Below, in pieces: positions 1 through 7,497 of a stretch of DNA of 64,000 bases. The notes under the pieces were generated by a model that saw only the letters and a program-made list of their open reading frames with translations, did not search any database and had not been told where the DNA came from. This DNA is from Lewinellaceae bacterium. GTDB taxonomy: Bacteria > Bacteroidota > Bacteroidia > Chitinophagales > Saprospiraceae. A program made the position numbers and the translations under genes. Every line of letters begins with the position of its first letter. Position 1 is the stretch's first letter. The stretch spans positions 682,001 through 746,000 of the forward strand of contig JACJYC010000004.1 in the NCBI GenBank assembly GCA_020636325.1, given 5' to 3'.

Positions 1-1690
1 AAGGAAATTCCCCGACGGTTATTTGGGCGGCCCCTGTACAGCCGTCCAACGAGGAGACCGTGACCGAATAATCGCCCGGTTGTGCCGCTACGATGGTCTG
101 GCTCGTCGCATCGGTCGACCAGGAATAACCGGCGTAACCCGGGCCTGCGTTCAAAACCGACGGCTCTCCGCCCTGGCAAATATTTAGGGTGCCGGTAATG
201 ACGGGCTGTGGCGCAGCATATCCGGCAACATTGACGGAAGCCTGGGCCATGCAGCCCTTATTGTCGGTTACGGTCAGTTGATAGTTGCCGGGTTGGCTGA
301 CCGAAATTTGCTGGCCGGATTGATTGGACGACCAGGCATAGGTCGCATAATTTCCCTGAGCGGTCAGTTGCGCGGTTTCGCCGGGGCAAAGTCCGTCCGG
401 CGCATCGATTGCAGGCGGGTTGATGATCAACTCGCTTACGGTGACCGATGCCTCGCCGGCGCAGCCTTCAGCATTGGTGACCGTAACGGTATATTGCCCT
501 CCGGCATTTACGGTAATGGAGGGATGGCCGGAACTGGTTGACCATGCATAGGAAGAGAACCCGGGAGAAGCCGTCAGGGTGGTGGTTGTTCCTTCGCAAA
601 ACTCCAGGGCGCCCTGAATGGCCGGCTGCGGGGCGCTGGATTGCGGAATGACGGCTGAGCCTTCGCCGAAGCAACCGTTGGCGTCCGTCACCGTAACGCC
701 GATCGTTCCGGGTGTTGAAACGGTGACGGTCGGACCATTTCCGGGTACCGACCATTGGTAAGAGGCATAATTTTCGGTAAGCCCCAGATTCAGGGTCTCT
801 CCGGGGCAAATGCTCTCTATGCCGGTAATGACCGGTTCGGGCGCAGGAGCTTCCTGAATGGTGATGGAGGCCGTTCCTTCACACCCCAATACGTCCGTTA
901 CGGTGGCGGAATAGACCCCGGGTTGGTTCACGGTGATGCCCGGACCGGTCTGAGCGGTGGACCAGACGATGGGGCTGAAACCGCCGTTAATTTCAAGCGA
1001 ACTGGAGTTTCCCGGGCAGATTTCCAGTGCCGTAGCCGAGATCACCGGTTGCGGATTCGGGCTCGAACTCACAAATACCGAAGCTTCCCCTGTACATCCG
1101 GTGGCATCCTGCACGGTTACGCTGTAAAAACCAGGTGTGGAAATCGATAAGCTTTGGTTATTGGTGTTGTTTGACCAGGAGTAGGATGCGTAACCGCCGC
1201 CGGCGTCCAGCAGGGTCGATCCGCCCTGACAGAAGTTCAGATCGCCGGTTATTTCGGGATTCAAAGAGGTTGATTCGGTCACGACAAAAGAAGCGAAACC
1301 CTGGCATCCGTTGTCGGTGACGGTAACTTCATAAGTACCGGGGCCGTCAATGACCGTGGTATTGCCGGTGCTGTTGTTGGACCATTGGTAGGTGTCAAAA
1401 CCCGGGGTGGCGGTCAGGATTCCGGATCCGAACGTGCAAATTTCGGAGGGGCCGGATATGATGGGTTGCGGCGCAGGCAACTGGTCGATCGTTATGCTGG
1501 CTGAACCGGAACAATTCTGGGCATTTTTGACGGTAACGGTATAGGTTCCGGGATCGGTTACCGTGATGGTAGGGCCGGTGTCTCCCGACGACCAGTTATA
1601 GGAGTTGTATCCGGGGTCTGCGGTGAGGGTAACCGTTTCACCTGCGCAGAAAATGGTCGAGCCGGAAATCCCGGGCACAGGTATGGGGCT
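1..1690 (-). repeat. Tandem coding repeat, 70-codon period
   Basis: Eight copies of an Ig-like module lie head to tail inside the adhesin gene. Taking the codons for the VTVTD-type strand as anchor, successive copies are spaced 213, 210, 210, 210, 213, 207 and 210 bases, so copy length is 70 codons with one-codon variation. The copies are diverged in sequence but keep their two Cys positions and the YxSYxWS strand. More copies probably continue beyond the left edge. Confidence 0.85.
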
Positions 1691-2542
1691 GACGGTCAAT
1701 TGGACGGAGGCTGTGCTGGAACAGGAGCCGTCTTCGGCCGTCAGGGTATAGGTTATGCTGCCGCTGAAATTGGCCGGAAGGTTCAGTGAGGGGTTGAGGA
1801 TATTGGGATTGCTGAGGTAGGCCAATCCGCCGCCCGTTGCCGTCCAGGTGAAATCAGGCGCTCCGGATCCGTTGAAACTGGCGGACAGGCTGGAAGGCAG
1901 CGGGCTGCCCTGGCAGAGTTCTATTGAGGGTTGTGCGACACTGACATTTACGTTGCAGTTCGGGGTGGCGGTACAGTCCAGGTGCGGTGCGGCCGGCCCT
2001 GACCAGGTAAGGGTAAAACCCACGCCGGTAGCGGAGAAATTGTCGATCAGCAAAAAATAGCCCTGACCGGCGTTAACGCTCATCGGGGCGACATAGCCGT
2101 TGCCGCTGGCGCCTTCAGAAACATCGGTCTCTCCGTTGCCCAGTCCGGTATCCGGACAAAAACCGCATAAAGAGGAAGCCCAGGAGCACCTGACTGGAGC
2201 GCCGAGGTTAGCGCAGTCGTTTGTCGGTCCGAATACGGCAAAATCGTAGTCCTGACCGACTCCGCCGGTAGGTGTTATCGTGAAAAGCAATTGACTGTTG
2301 AGCGGGGTGGTGGCATCCAGTTCGAAATAGAACCAGGCGCTTTGGTGTTCGTTGCTCAGGCAACCGTCGTCATTACCCGGTGCGCTGAAATCGTCAATGC
2401 CCGGACCGAAAGAGGTGAAATTGATCGGTGAACTGCTGCATACGGTAAGCGCAGAGGAGCAATCCGGCCCTTGTGCGTAAACAATTGAGGGAAAGACTTG
2501 CGCAAGAGCGCAAATCAGTAAAACAGTAAAAATTCTTCCCAT
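1..2542 (-). CDS. Large secreted repeat adhesin, N-terminal part (partial at left edge)
   Basis: The reading frame starts with ATG at 2542 and stays open to the left edge (about 847 codons), so the C-terminus is missing. It begins with a signal peptide (residues 1-24, ending in VYAQ), followed by a beta-sandwich-like region (about 25-185) rich in Cys, Gly and Asp, then one PKD/Ig-like domain (about 190-280). From about residue 283 there are eight tandem Ig-like modules of roughly 70 residues, each with a Cys near its start (ICPGET type) and a motif of the form PGxYxVTVTDxxGCxGxAS. At DNA level the same motif recurs at 57, 270, 480, 690, 900, 1113, 1320 and 1530. Such proteins in Bacteroidota usually end in a type IX sorting or gliding-type domain; that end is outside the window, so cell-surface adhesion is an inference. 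No function beyond secretion and a modular surface architecture is shown. Confidence 0.85.
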   Translation of the reverse strand, partial: MGRIFTVLLICALAQVFPSIVYAQGPDCSSALTVCSSSPINFTSFGPGIDDFSAPGNDDGCLSNEHQSAWFYFELDATTPLNSQLLFTITPTGGVGQDYDFAVFGPTNDCANLGAPVRCSWASSLCGFCPDTGLGNGETDVSEGASGNGYVAPMSVNAGQGYFLLIDNFSATGVGFTLTWSGPAAPHLDCTATPNCNVNVSVAQPSIELCQGSPLPSSLSASFNGSGAPDFTWTATGGGLAYLSNPNILNPSLNLPANFSGSITYTLTAEDGSCSSTASVQLTVSPIPVPGISGSTIFCAGETVTLTADPGYNSYNWSSGDTGPTITVTDPGTYTVTVKNAQNCSGSASITIDQLPAPQPIISGPSEICTFGSGILTATPGFDTYQWSNNSTGNTTVIDGPGTYEVTVTDNGCQGFASFVVTESTSLNPEITGDLNFCQGGSTLLDAGGGYASYSWSNNTNNQSLSISTPGFYSVTVQDATGCTGEASVFVSSSPNPQPVISATALEICPGNSSSLEINGGFSPIVWSTAQTGPGITVNQPGVYSATVTDVLGCEGTASITIQEAPAPEPVITGIESICPGETLNLGLTENYASYQWSVPGNGPTVTVSTPGTIGVTVTDANGCFGEGSAVIPQSSAPQPAIQGALEFCEGTTTTLTASPGFSSYAWSTSSGHPSITVNAGGQYTVTVTNAEGCAGEASVTVSELIINPPAIDAPDGLCPGETAQLTAQGNYATYAWSSNQSGQQISVSQPGNYQLTVTDNKGCMAQASVNVAGYAAPQPVITGTLNICQGGEPSVLNAGPGYAGYSWSTDATSQTIVAAQPGDYSVTVSSLDGCTGAAQITVGEFP

Positions 2543-2555
2543 TTAACGTGACCTT

Positions 2556-3812
2556 TTAACCGATTCCCCGGCGTTTCATTTCCTGGATCACCAACCGGTG
2601 TTCCCTGCTCATATCGCCTGTAACGGTAGAGTTTTCCTGGGCCCTTCGGATCAGGTAAGGAATCACTTCCCTGACCGGACCGTACGGCAAATATTTGGCA
2701 ACATTGAATCCTGCTTTGGCTAAATTGAAGGTTAGGTTGTCGCTCATGCCATACAACTGGCAGAAATTGAGATGGGGATGATTGCGGGGTATGTTTTTCT
2801 TGACGATCAGATCAGCCTGTAGTCGGTTGCTTTCTGTATTGTGGGATGCATTACAGGAACCGATGTACTGATAATTGTCGACACAAAAGCGGATACCGGT
2901 ATTATAAGCTTCGTCTGTTGCTGCCTTGTCTTTATGTATAGGGGAGGGGTACCGCAGGTTTTCGGCCCTTTCCCGTTCTTTGTCCATATAAGCGCCCCTG
3001 ACCAGTTTTGCTCCGAGCAGATAGCCTTCTTTTCTGGCCAGATTAAAGGAGTCGATCAGGAATTGGAGCCGATCCGTGCGGTACATCTGGAAGGTATTGT
3101 AAACCACGACCCTTTTCTTGTTGTACCTTTTCATCATCAGGGTGACCATATGGTCGATCGGGATCTGGATCCAGCTTTCTTCCGCGTCAAAAAAGACGCT
3201 GACCTTATGTTGTTCGGCTGAGTAGCAGATGGCGTCGAGCCGTTTGAGCACGCTGCGGTATTCGCTCCGGGTTTCCGCGTTGAAGGGTTCGCCTTTCTGG
3301 ATGGATTCCAGCAGGCCGAACCTGGCCAGTCCGGTAATTTTGGCGCTGATCACGGGGACGGCTACGTTTTTGGAGGCGAATTCAATGGCGCGAAGGGATT
3401 CCCGCATGGTTTTGTTAAAATCCTCTTCGGTTTCTTTGGCTTCGGCGCCGTAATCCAGGATCGTGAAAACGCCGTTATTGTGAAGGGTTTGAATGGTCTT
3501 TGTGGAATCCAGGAGGGTAGTGCCGCCGCAAAATTGATCGAAGATGGTGTTTTTTACGACCGATTCAACGAACGGGAGGTGCAACCTTATGGCAGTAACG
3601 CCAAGTTTGGCGCCAAGCCCAACAAGCCAATGGCGGTTCATCAGCCCGAAAAGCCAGGCTGATTTTTTCAGTTCCTTATCGGTTTTGTGCGCAAAAGCAA
3701 CGGATGTGTTGTTGAAATCCAGATCAAGTGTGTTAGGATATTCGAGAATGCTTTGTGCCATGCGTTCAAGTTTTTCCTTGTTTTTGAGAACCGGTTTTCC
3801 TGATGATTTCAT
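2556..3812 (-). CDS. Proline dehydrogenase
   Basis: This 418-residue protein belongs to the FAD-dependent proline dehydrogenase family, which oxidises proline to pyrroline-5-carboxylate and passes electrons to the quinone pool. The family motifs are visible: KLVRGAYMDKER near residue 270, CNASHNTES near 310, and YLPYGPVREVIPYLIRRAQEN near 380, which holds the paired arginines that bind the proline carboxylate. It is the monofunctional form: no aldehyde dehydrogenase domain follows. The frame is open to 3875, but ATG at 3812 is preferred because TACTTTTG lies 16 bases before it and a second -7 type element overlaps the longer version. It stands alone; the partner dehydrogenase is not in the window. 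Confidence 0.93.
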   Translation of the reverse strand: MKSSGKPVLKNKEKLERMAQSILEYPNTLDLDFNNTSVAFAHKTDKELKKSAWLFGLMNRHWLVGLGAKLGVTAIRLHLPFVESVVKNTIFDQFCGGTTLLDSTKTIQTLHNNGVFTILDYGAEAKETEEDFNKTMRESLRAIEFASKNVAVPVISAKITGLARFGLLESIQKGEPFNAETRSEYRSVLKRLDAICYSAEQHKVSVFFDAEESWIQIPIDHMVTLMMKRYNKKRVVVYNTFQMYRTDRLQFLIDSFNLARKEGYLLGAKLVRGAYMDKERERAENLRYPSPIHKDKAATDEAYNTGIRFCVDNYQYIGSCNASHNTESNRLQADLIVKKNIPRNHPHLNFCQLYGMSDNLTFNLAKAGFNVAKYLPYGPVREVIPYLIRRAQENSTVTGDMSREHRLVIQEMKRRGIG

Positions 3813-3828
3813 GTATTCGAGTTTCACC

Positions 3829-3836
3829 CAAAAGTA
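3829..3836 (-). promoter_or_regulatory. Bacteroidota -7 promoter element, proline dehydrogenase
   Basis: TACTTTTG on the minus strand, 16 bases before the chosen ATG at 3812. It fits the TAnnTTTG consensus. No convincing -33 TTTG is visible. Confidence 0.5.
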
Positions 3837-3872
3837 ATATCCATATAATGTTGAGCCGGATGTTCGCCACCT

Positions 3873-3880
3873 CAAAGGTA
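3873..3880 (-). promoter_or_regulatory. Second candidate -7 element, proline dehydrogenase
   Basis: TACCTTTG on the minus strand, 60 bases before the ATG at 3812. It fits the consensus as well as the nearer element, so the gene may have two start sites. Confidence 0.4.
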
Positions 3881-3985
3881 TAAACTTTTAAGCTGGAACT
3901 TGAATAAATTCATGAAACAAAAGAACTACAAACAGACAGTACCGGGTTTAACCTGCTTATACGTAAAAAAATGATTTCAGGTTCA

Positions 3986-4753
3986 TTATGCGGCATTTGT
4001 TTCATTCCAGATCGACCAGGATTGCTCGGCCTGCAAAATCAGCATTTCCATCCCGTTGCGCACCGAGGCCCCGAATTCAGCGCCTGTTTGCAGGAATCTG
4101 GTGACCTCCGGATTGTAAATCAGGTCGAAGAGGTAGTGCCTGGAGGTAAGGTGGGCATAGGGAATCTCCGGCAGGCGGTCAACCTCCGGCGTCATGCCCA
4201 GGGGCGTGGTGTTGATGATCAACCGGTTCGAACGGATATCTGAAGGGGTTATCCGGTCGTAGGTAAGATGCCCGGTCCCGCTTGTCCTGGAAACCAGTTG
4301 GAACGGCATGTTCATCTGTTCCAACACCCGGCAAACCGCTTTGGAAGCGCCGCCTGTACCCAGTACCAGCGCCGATTCAATGGGGTCGCCGGCCAGGAAT
4401 CCATTCAGGGAAGTCCCGAAACCGTAGACGTCGGTATTGTACCCGATAAGCCGGCCTTGCCGGAACGCGATGGTGTTTACGGCTCCGACCCTTCGGGCGC
4501 TTTCTTCCAGTTCATCCAGAAAAGGAATGACCTGTTGCTTGTAAGGGATCGTCACGTTTAATCCGATCAGGTTAGGGTTTGCCGCGATAACGGAGCTGAG
4601 TTCGTCAATCCGGGCAATCGGAAACAGCTCATACGCCGAATTGGAGATGCCTTCGCGGGCAAATTTTTCCGTAAAGTATTTTTTGGAAAAGGAGTGGGAC
4701 AGCGGGAATCCGATCAGGCCGAATAACCGGCCGACACCGACAGGGGAGCTCAT
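3986..4753 (-). CDS. aroE: Shikimate dehydrogenase
   Basis: AroE reduces 3-dehydroshikimate to shikimate with NADPH in the cytosol, in chorismate synthesis. The 255-residue protein shows the substrate-binding motif GFPLSHS (residues 15-21), NVTIPYK with the catalytic Lys72, GAVNTI and the paired catalytic Asp108 in GYNTD, then an NADP-binding LGTGGASKAV loop. The ATG at 4753 is chosen over an in-frame TTG two codons earlier; it leaves 7 bases after the stop of the upstream ABC gene. It is the last gene of a probable three-gene minus-strand operon with lolD-like and NlpC/P60 genes, an unusual grouping for an aromatic biosynthesis gene. Confidence 0.95.
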   Translation of the reverse strand: MSSPVGVGRLFGLIGFPLSHSFSKKYFTEKFAREGISNSAYELFPIARIDELSSVIAANPNLIGLNVTIPYKQQVIPFLDELEESARRVGAVNTIAFRQGRLIGYNTDVYGFGTSLNGFLAGDPIESALVLGTGGASKAVCRVLEQMNMPFQLVSRTSGTGHLTYDRITPSDIRSNRLIINTTPLGMTPEVDRLPEIPYAHLTSRHYLFDLIYNPEVTRFLQTGAEFGASVRNGMEMLILQAEQSWSIWNETNAA

Positions 4754-4760
4754 GGACAAT

Positions 4761-5414
4761 TTATTCTTTTAACCGCCCGTCCTCCATGACCAAAACCCGG
4801 TCGCTCAGCTGAGCCAGTTCCTGGTTATGGGTCACAATGATGAAGGTTTGCTGGAGGTCTTTGCGGAGTTGAAGGATGAGTTGGTGTAATTCCTGAGATG
4901 ACCCGGAGTCCAGGTTGCCCGTCGGCTCGTCGGCAAAAACCACCGCCGGGTTGTTGATCAAAGACCGGGCAACGGCTACCCGCTGTTGTTCACCGCCGGA
5001 TAATTGCCCCGGTTTGTGGGTGAGGCGGTCTTTCAGACCCAGGTATTCCAGCAGGGATTCCGCTTTTTTCCGGGCCTCATTCTCCTTGTTATTGCTGATC
5101 AGTGCGGGGATCACCACGTTTTCGAGGGATGTAAACTCGGGCAGCAGGTGGTGGAACTGGAAAACGAAGCCGATATTGCGATTGCGAAATGAAGCCAGTC
5201 CGGCATTGTCAAACCTGGAGACCTCGGTGCCGTTGAAAGCGAGCGACCCGGAATCAGCCCGGTCCAGGGTGCCCAGGATATGCAGCAAGGTGCTCTTGCC
5301 GGCTCCGGATTTTCCCATTATTGTGACGATTTCGCCTTTCTCTACGCTGAGGTCGACACCTTTCAAAACTTCCAGTCTGCCGTATGATTTGTGGATGTTG
5401 CGCGCTTGGATCAC
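4761..5414 (-). CDS. lolD: ABC transporter ATP-binding protein, LolD/MacB family
   Basis: A 217-residue single nucleotide-binding domain: Walker A GKSGAGKST (Lys40), Q-loop region FVFQFHHLLPEF, signature LSGGEQQR, Walker B VVFADEPTGNLD and the H-loop IVTHN. The FQFHHLLPEF segment and overall length are typical of LolD, which powers release of lipoproteins from the inner membrane with LolC/E, but MacB- and FtsE-like relatives share the fold. No permease gene is next to it, so its partner must be encoded elsewhere. It follows the NlpC/P60 gene by 25 bases and precedes aroE by 7, suggesting one transcript. Confidence 0.85.
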   Translation of the reverse strand: MIQARNIHKSYGRLEVLKGVDLSVEKGEIVTIMGKSGAGKSTLLHILGTLDRADSGSLAFNGTEVSRFDNAGLASFRNRNIGFVFQFHHLLPEFTSLENVVIPALISNNKENEARKKAESLLEYLGLKDRLTHKPGQLSGGEQQRVAVARSLINNPAVVFADEPTGNLDSGSSQELHQLILQLRKDLQQTFIIVTHNQELAQLSDRVLVMEDGRLKE

Positions 5415-5439
5415 AGAAAGTAATTTTCAGATTTTGCTT

Positions 5440-6288
5440 TTAGAACAATTCGATTTGTTTGCCGATCAGGGTGTTTTGTTCGGCGTTTTTCGGTTGGCTT
5501 GATTTCACCGACGGCATTACCCTTCGGATGATCCGGAGTTTGTGGGTGTATTTTTCCAGTTCGTGGTTGTAGATGCCGTAGTGATCAAGGGTATCTACCC
5601 GGACCTTGCCGTAAACATGCAGGACCTGCCCTTCGGGAAGTACGATGCCGGTATGGGTGATGCGTTCAAGCCTGTTCTCAAAAAAGGCCAGATCACCGGG
5701 TTGAGCTTGTTCGGCAAAGTCAACCGTTTCGCCGATAAGGACCTGCTGGAACGATTCGCGGGGTAGGTTGATGCCGGCCATCCGGTATACCACCTGGATC
5801 ATGCCCGGGCTGTCTACGCCCATCGAAGACCTGCCGCCCCAGAGGAAGGGTACGTTCATGTAGCGGCGGGCCAGTTTCAGGATCATGTCCCCGGAGGATT
5901 GGATATCCTGCGGAAAAACCGCCTGACCGCTGAAGGTAAAGGATTTTTCACCCAGCTGGAACCGGATGCCGTCAAATAAGGGCAGCCTGGCGCCGAGGCC
6001 CAGCGGCAGGAAGAATTGGTCATGCCGTACGGTATTCCAGGGATCCAGCACAAAGGCAAATTGTTGCTGGTAGGCGGTCCATTCGGTAGGCGTAATGGGC
6101 TCGATCTGGTGGAGGGCTACCCATCCGATGAAGTTATCATCCGAAAACCGCACCCTGGCCCATTGGCGACCCTTGGTTTCCAATATTTCCACCGTTTCCC
6201 CGAAAAGCATCTGGGAAATCATTTCACTTTTATGCGATGGACTGTTGCGTACCGCCGCCGAGCTTAAGGGGCAAATTGCGTAGCTCAT
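5440..6288 (-). CDS. SH3b-NlpC/P60 protein with catalytic Cys replaced by Ser
   Basis: This 282-residue protein has a bacterial SH3-like domain (about residues 15-65) and a C-terminal NlpC/P60 domain (about 135-265), the fold of cell-wall gamma-D-glutamyl-diamino acid endopeptidases. The core segment WGGRSSMGVD is well conserved, but the next residues are Ser160-Pro instead of the expected Cys-Ser; the Ser codon is at 5809-5811. The second catalytic residue is present (His212 in THTGI), as is a His in VLHVYGK. There is no obvious signal peptide. With the nucleophile altered it may bind rather than cleave peptidoglycan peptides, or use Ser; neither is shown. It is the first gene of a probable operon with lolD and aroE. 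Confidence 0.85.
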   Translation of the reverse strand: MSYAICPLSSAAVRNSPSHKSEMISQMLFGETVEILETKGRQWARVRFSDDNFIGWVALHQIEPITPTEWTAYQQQFAFVLDPWNTVRHDQFFLPLGLGARLPLFDGIRFQLGEKSFTFSGQAVFPQDIQSSGDMILKLARRYMNVPFLWGGRSSMGVDSPGMIQVVYRMAGINLPRESFQQVLIGETVDFAEQAQPGDLAFFENRLERITHTGIVLPEGQVLHVYGKVRVDTLDHYGIYNHELEKYTHKLRIIRRVMPSVKSSQPKNAEQNTLIGKQIELF

Positions 6289-6314
6289 ATGGGCCTTATC
6301 CTGCTATGTTCACC

Positions 6315-6322
6315 CAAAAATA
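6315..6322 (-). promoter_or_regulatory. Bacteroidota -7 element, nlpC/P60-lolD-aroE operon
   Basis: TATTTTTG on the minus strand, 26 bases before the ATG at 6288; the spacing matches other promoters in the window. Confidence 0.5.
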
Positions 6323-6367
6323 ATATTATTCCCTAATTTTCCGTTGATTTGACTGAACATTTCAACT

Positions 6368-6375
6368 TACCTTCG
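6368..6375 (+). promoter_or_regulatory. Probable -7 element of the porP/sprF-like gene
   Basis: TACCTTCG, one mismatch from TAnnTTTG, 27 bases before the ATG at 6403. A TTG 21 bases further upstream could be the -33 element. Confidence 0.4.
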
Positions 6376-6402
6376 CCAGGTTTTTAAGCTCAACTGAATA
6401 AC

Positions 6403-7461
6403 ATGAACATTAGAAATACCTTCTATATTTGCGCTTTGCTTCTGGTTATCAATTCTTTAAAAGCCCAGGATCAGCATTTTACCCAATTCTATGCCTCGCC
6501 TCTGTCGCTCAACCCCGCATTAGCCGGGAGTTTTCAGGGAAAATACAGATTCTCATTTATTTACAGGGACCAATGGCGCCATGCGCTGGAAAACCCGTAT
6601 ACGACCTATTCGGCCGCGGCCGATTTCCGCTTTCAGTTGGGGCGCCTTCAAAAGCCCGGCAAAGACGCTTTCGGCGCAGGAATGATCTTTTACAGCGACA
6701 AGGTCAGCATTCCGGGTTTCAGCACCAACCAGATCATGCTTTCCGGCGCCTTTCACAAGAGCCTCAGCCGAAGGAATGACCAATTCCTGAGCGCCGGCTT
6801 TCAGGTGGGGCTGGCCCAGCGCAACGTCGTGTACGGCAGTCTGACCTTTGATGATCAGTTCAACGGATCCGACGGATATACCAACCCGACCGCTGAGGAA
6901 TTGCCTGAAAACAACTTTGCATACAACGATTTCCACGCCGGCATCAACTATTCCTATTCTCCCAACCGGGGCATAGGCTTCTTCGCCGGCGCGGCCATTC
7001 ACCACATCATGGAACCGCAAACCAGCTTTTTCTACGATGAGGAAAAGCCGGACCGTTACGACAAAAATTACCTGTTCAGGAAGTATACCGCCCACCTGTC
7101 CCTGCAGATCCCGGTCGGAGAAGTCGTGAAAGTATCACCCCGACTGCTGGTCTACAGCCAGGGACCGCATTTTGCCGTCAATGCAGGGTCGAATATCCGG
7201 ATTGCCGTTAACCAATCCGGCAACACGGCGCTCCATTTCGGCGGTTGGGCCCGGACCACGCGGGATGAGGAACAGTCACCCTACCTGGATGCTGCCATCG
7301 TGATGACCGGCCTTGAATTCAATAATTTCCTGTTCGGCGTAAGCTACGACCTGAATCTCACAGCGCTGAACCTGAACAGAAACGGTCAGGGAGCGCTGGA
7401 GATCTCGATCGCTTACCTGGGCGAATATGAGAACGATACGGTTCTCTGTCCCAAGTTCTAA
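6403..7461 (+). CDS. PorP/SprF-family outer membrane protein
   Basis: A 352-residue protein with a signal peptide (residues 1-21, ending LKAQ) followed by the hallmark start of the family, QHFTQFYASPLSLNPALAGSF, and FIYRDQWR. The rest is made of alternating amphipathic beta strands, as expected of an outer membrane barrel. PorP/SprF proteins are associated with the type IX secretion system and are needed for secretion or surface attachment of specific large adhesins, often encoded next door. Here the nearest adhesin is the repeat protein at 1-2542, about 3.9 kb away on the other strand, so the partner is not certain. It converges with the AsmA-like gene, and its hairpin terminator overlaps that gene's 3' end. 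Confidence 0.92.
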   Translation: MNIRNTFYICALLLVINSLKAQDQHFTQFYASPLSLNPALAGSFQGKYRFSFIYRDQWRHALENPYTTYSAAADFRFQLGRLQKPGKDAFGAGMIFYSDKVSIPGFSTNQIMLSGAFHKSLSRRNDQFLSAGFQVGLAQRNVVYGSLTFDDQFNGSDGYTNPTAEELPENNFAYNDFHAGINYSYSPNRGIGFFAGAAIHHIMEPQTSFFYDEEKPDRYDKNYLFRKYTAHLSLQIPVGEVVKVSPRLLVYSQGPHFAVNAGSNIRIAVNQSGNTALHFGGWARTTRDEEQSPYLDAAIVMTGLEFNNFLFGVSYDLNLTALNLNRNGQGALEISIAYLGEYENDTVLCPKF

Positions 7462-7464
7462 GCA

Positions 7465-7497
7465 AAGGCAGGAAGGTTAATTCCCGCCTTCCTTTTT
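7465..7497 (+). terminator. Rho-independent terminator of the porP/sprF-like gene
   Basis: Stem AAGGCAGGAA/TTCCCGCCTT (one mismatch) with loop GGTTAA, followed by CCTTTTTCTTCTTTTT. The right arm and T tract lie inside the last codons of the convergent AsmA-like gene. Confidence 0.5.

Noticed and set aside
1..1690. Regular repeats as a CRISPR array
   Set aside because: The 210-base period is coding, diverged and has no short identical repeats with spacers.
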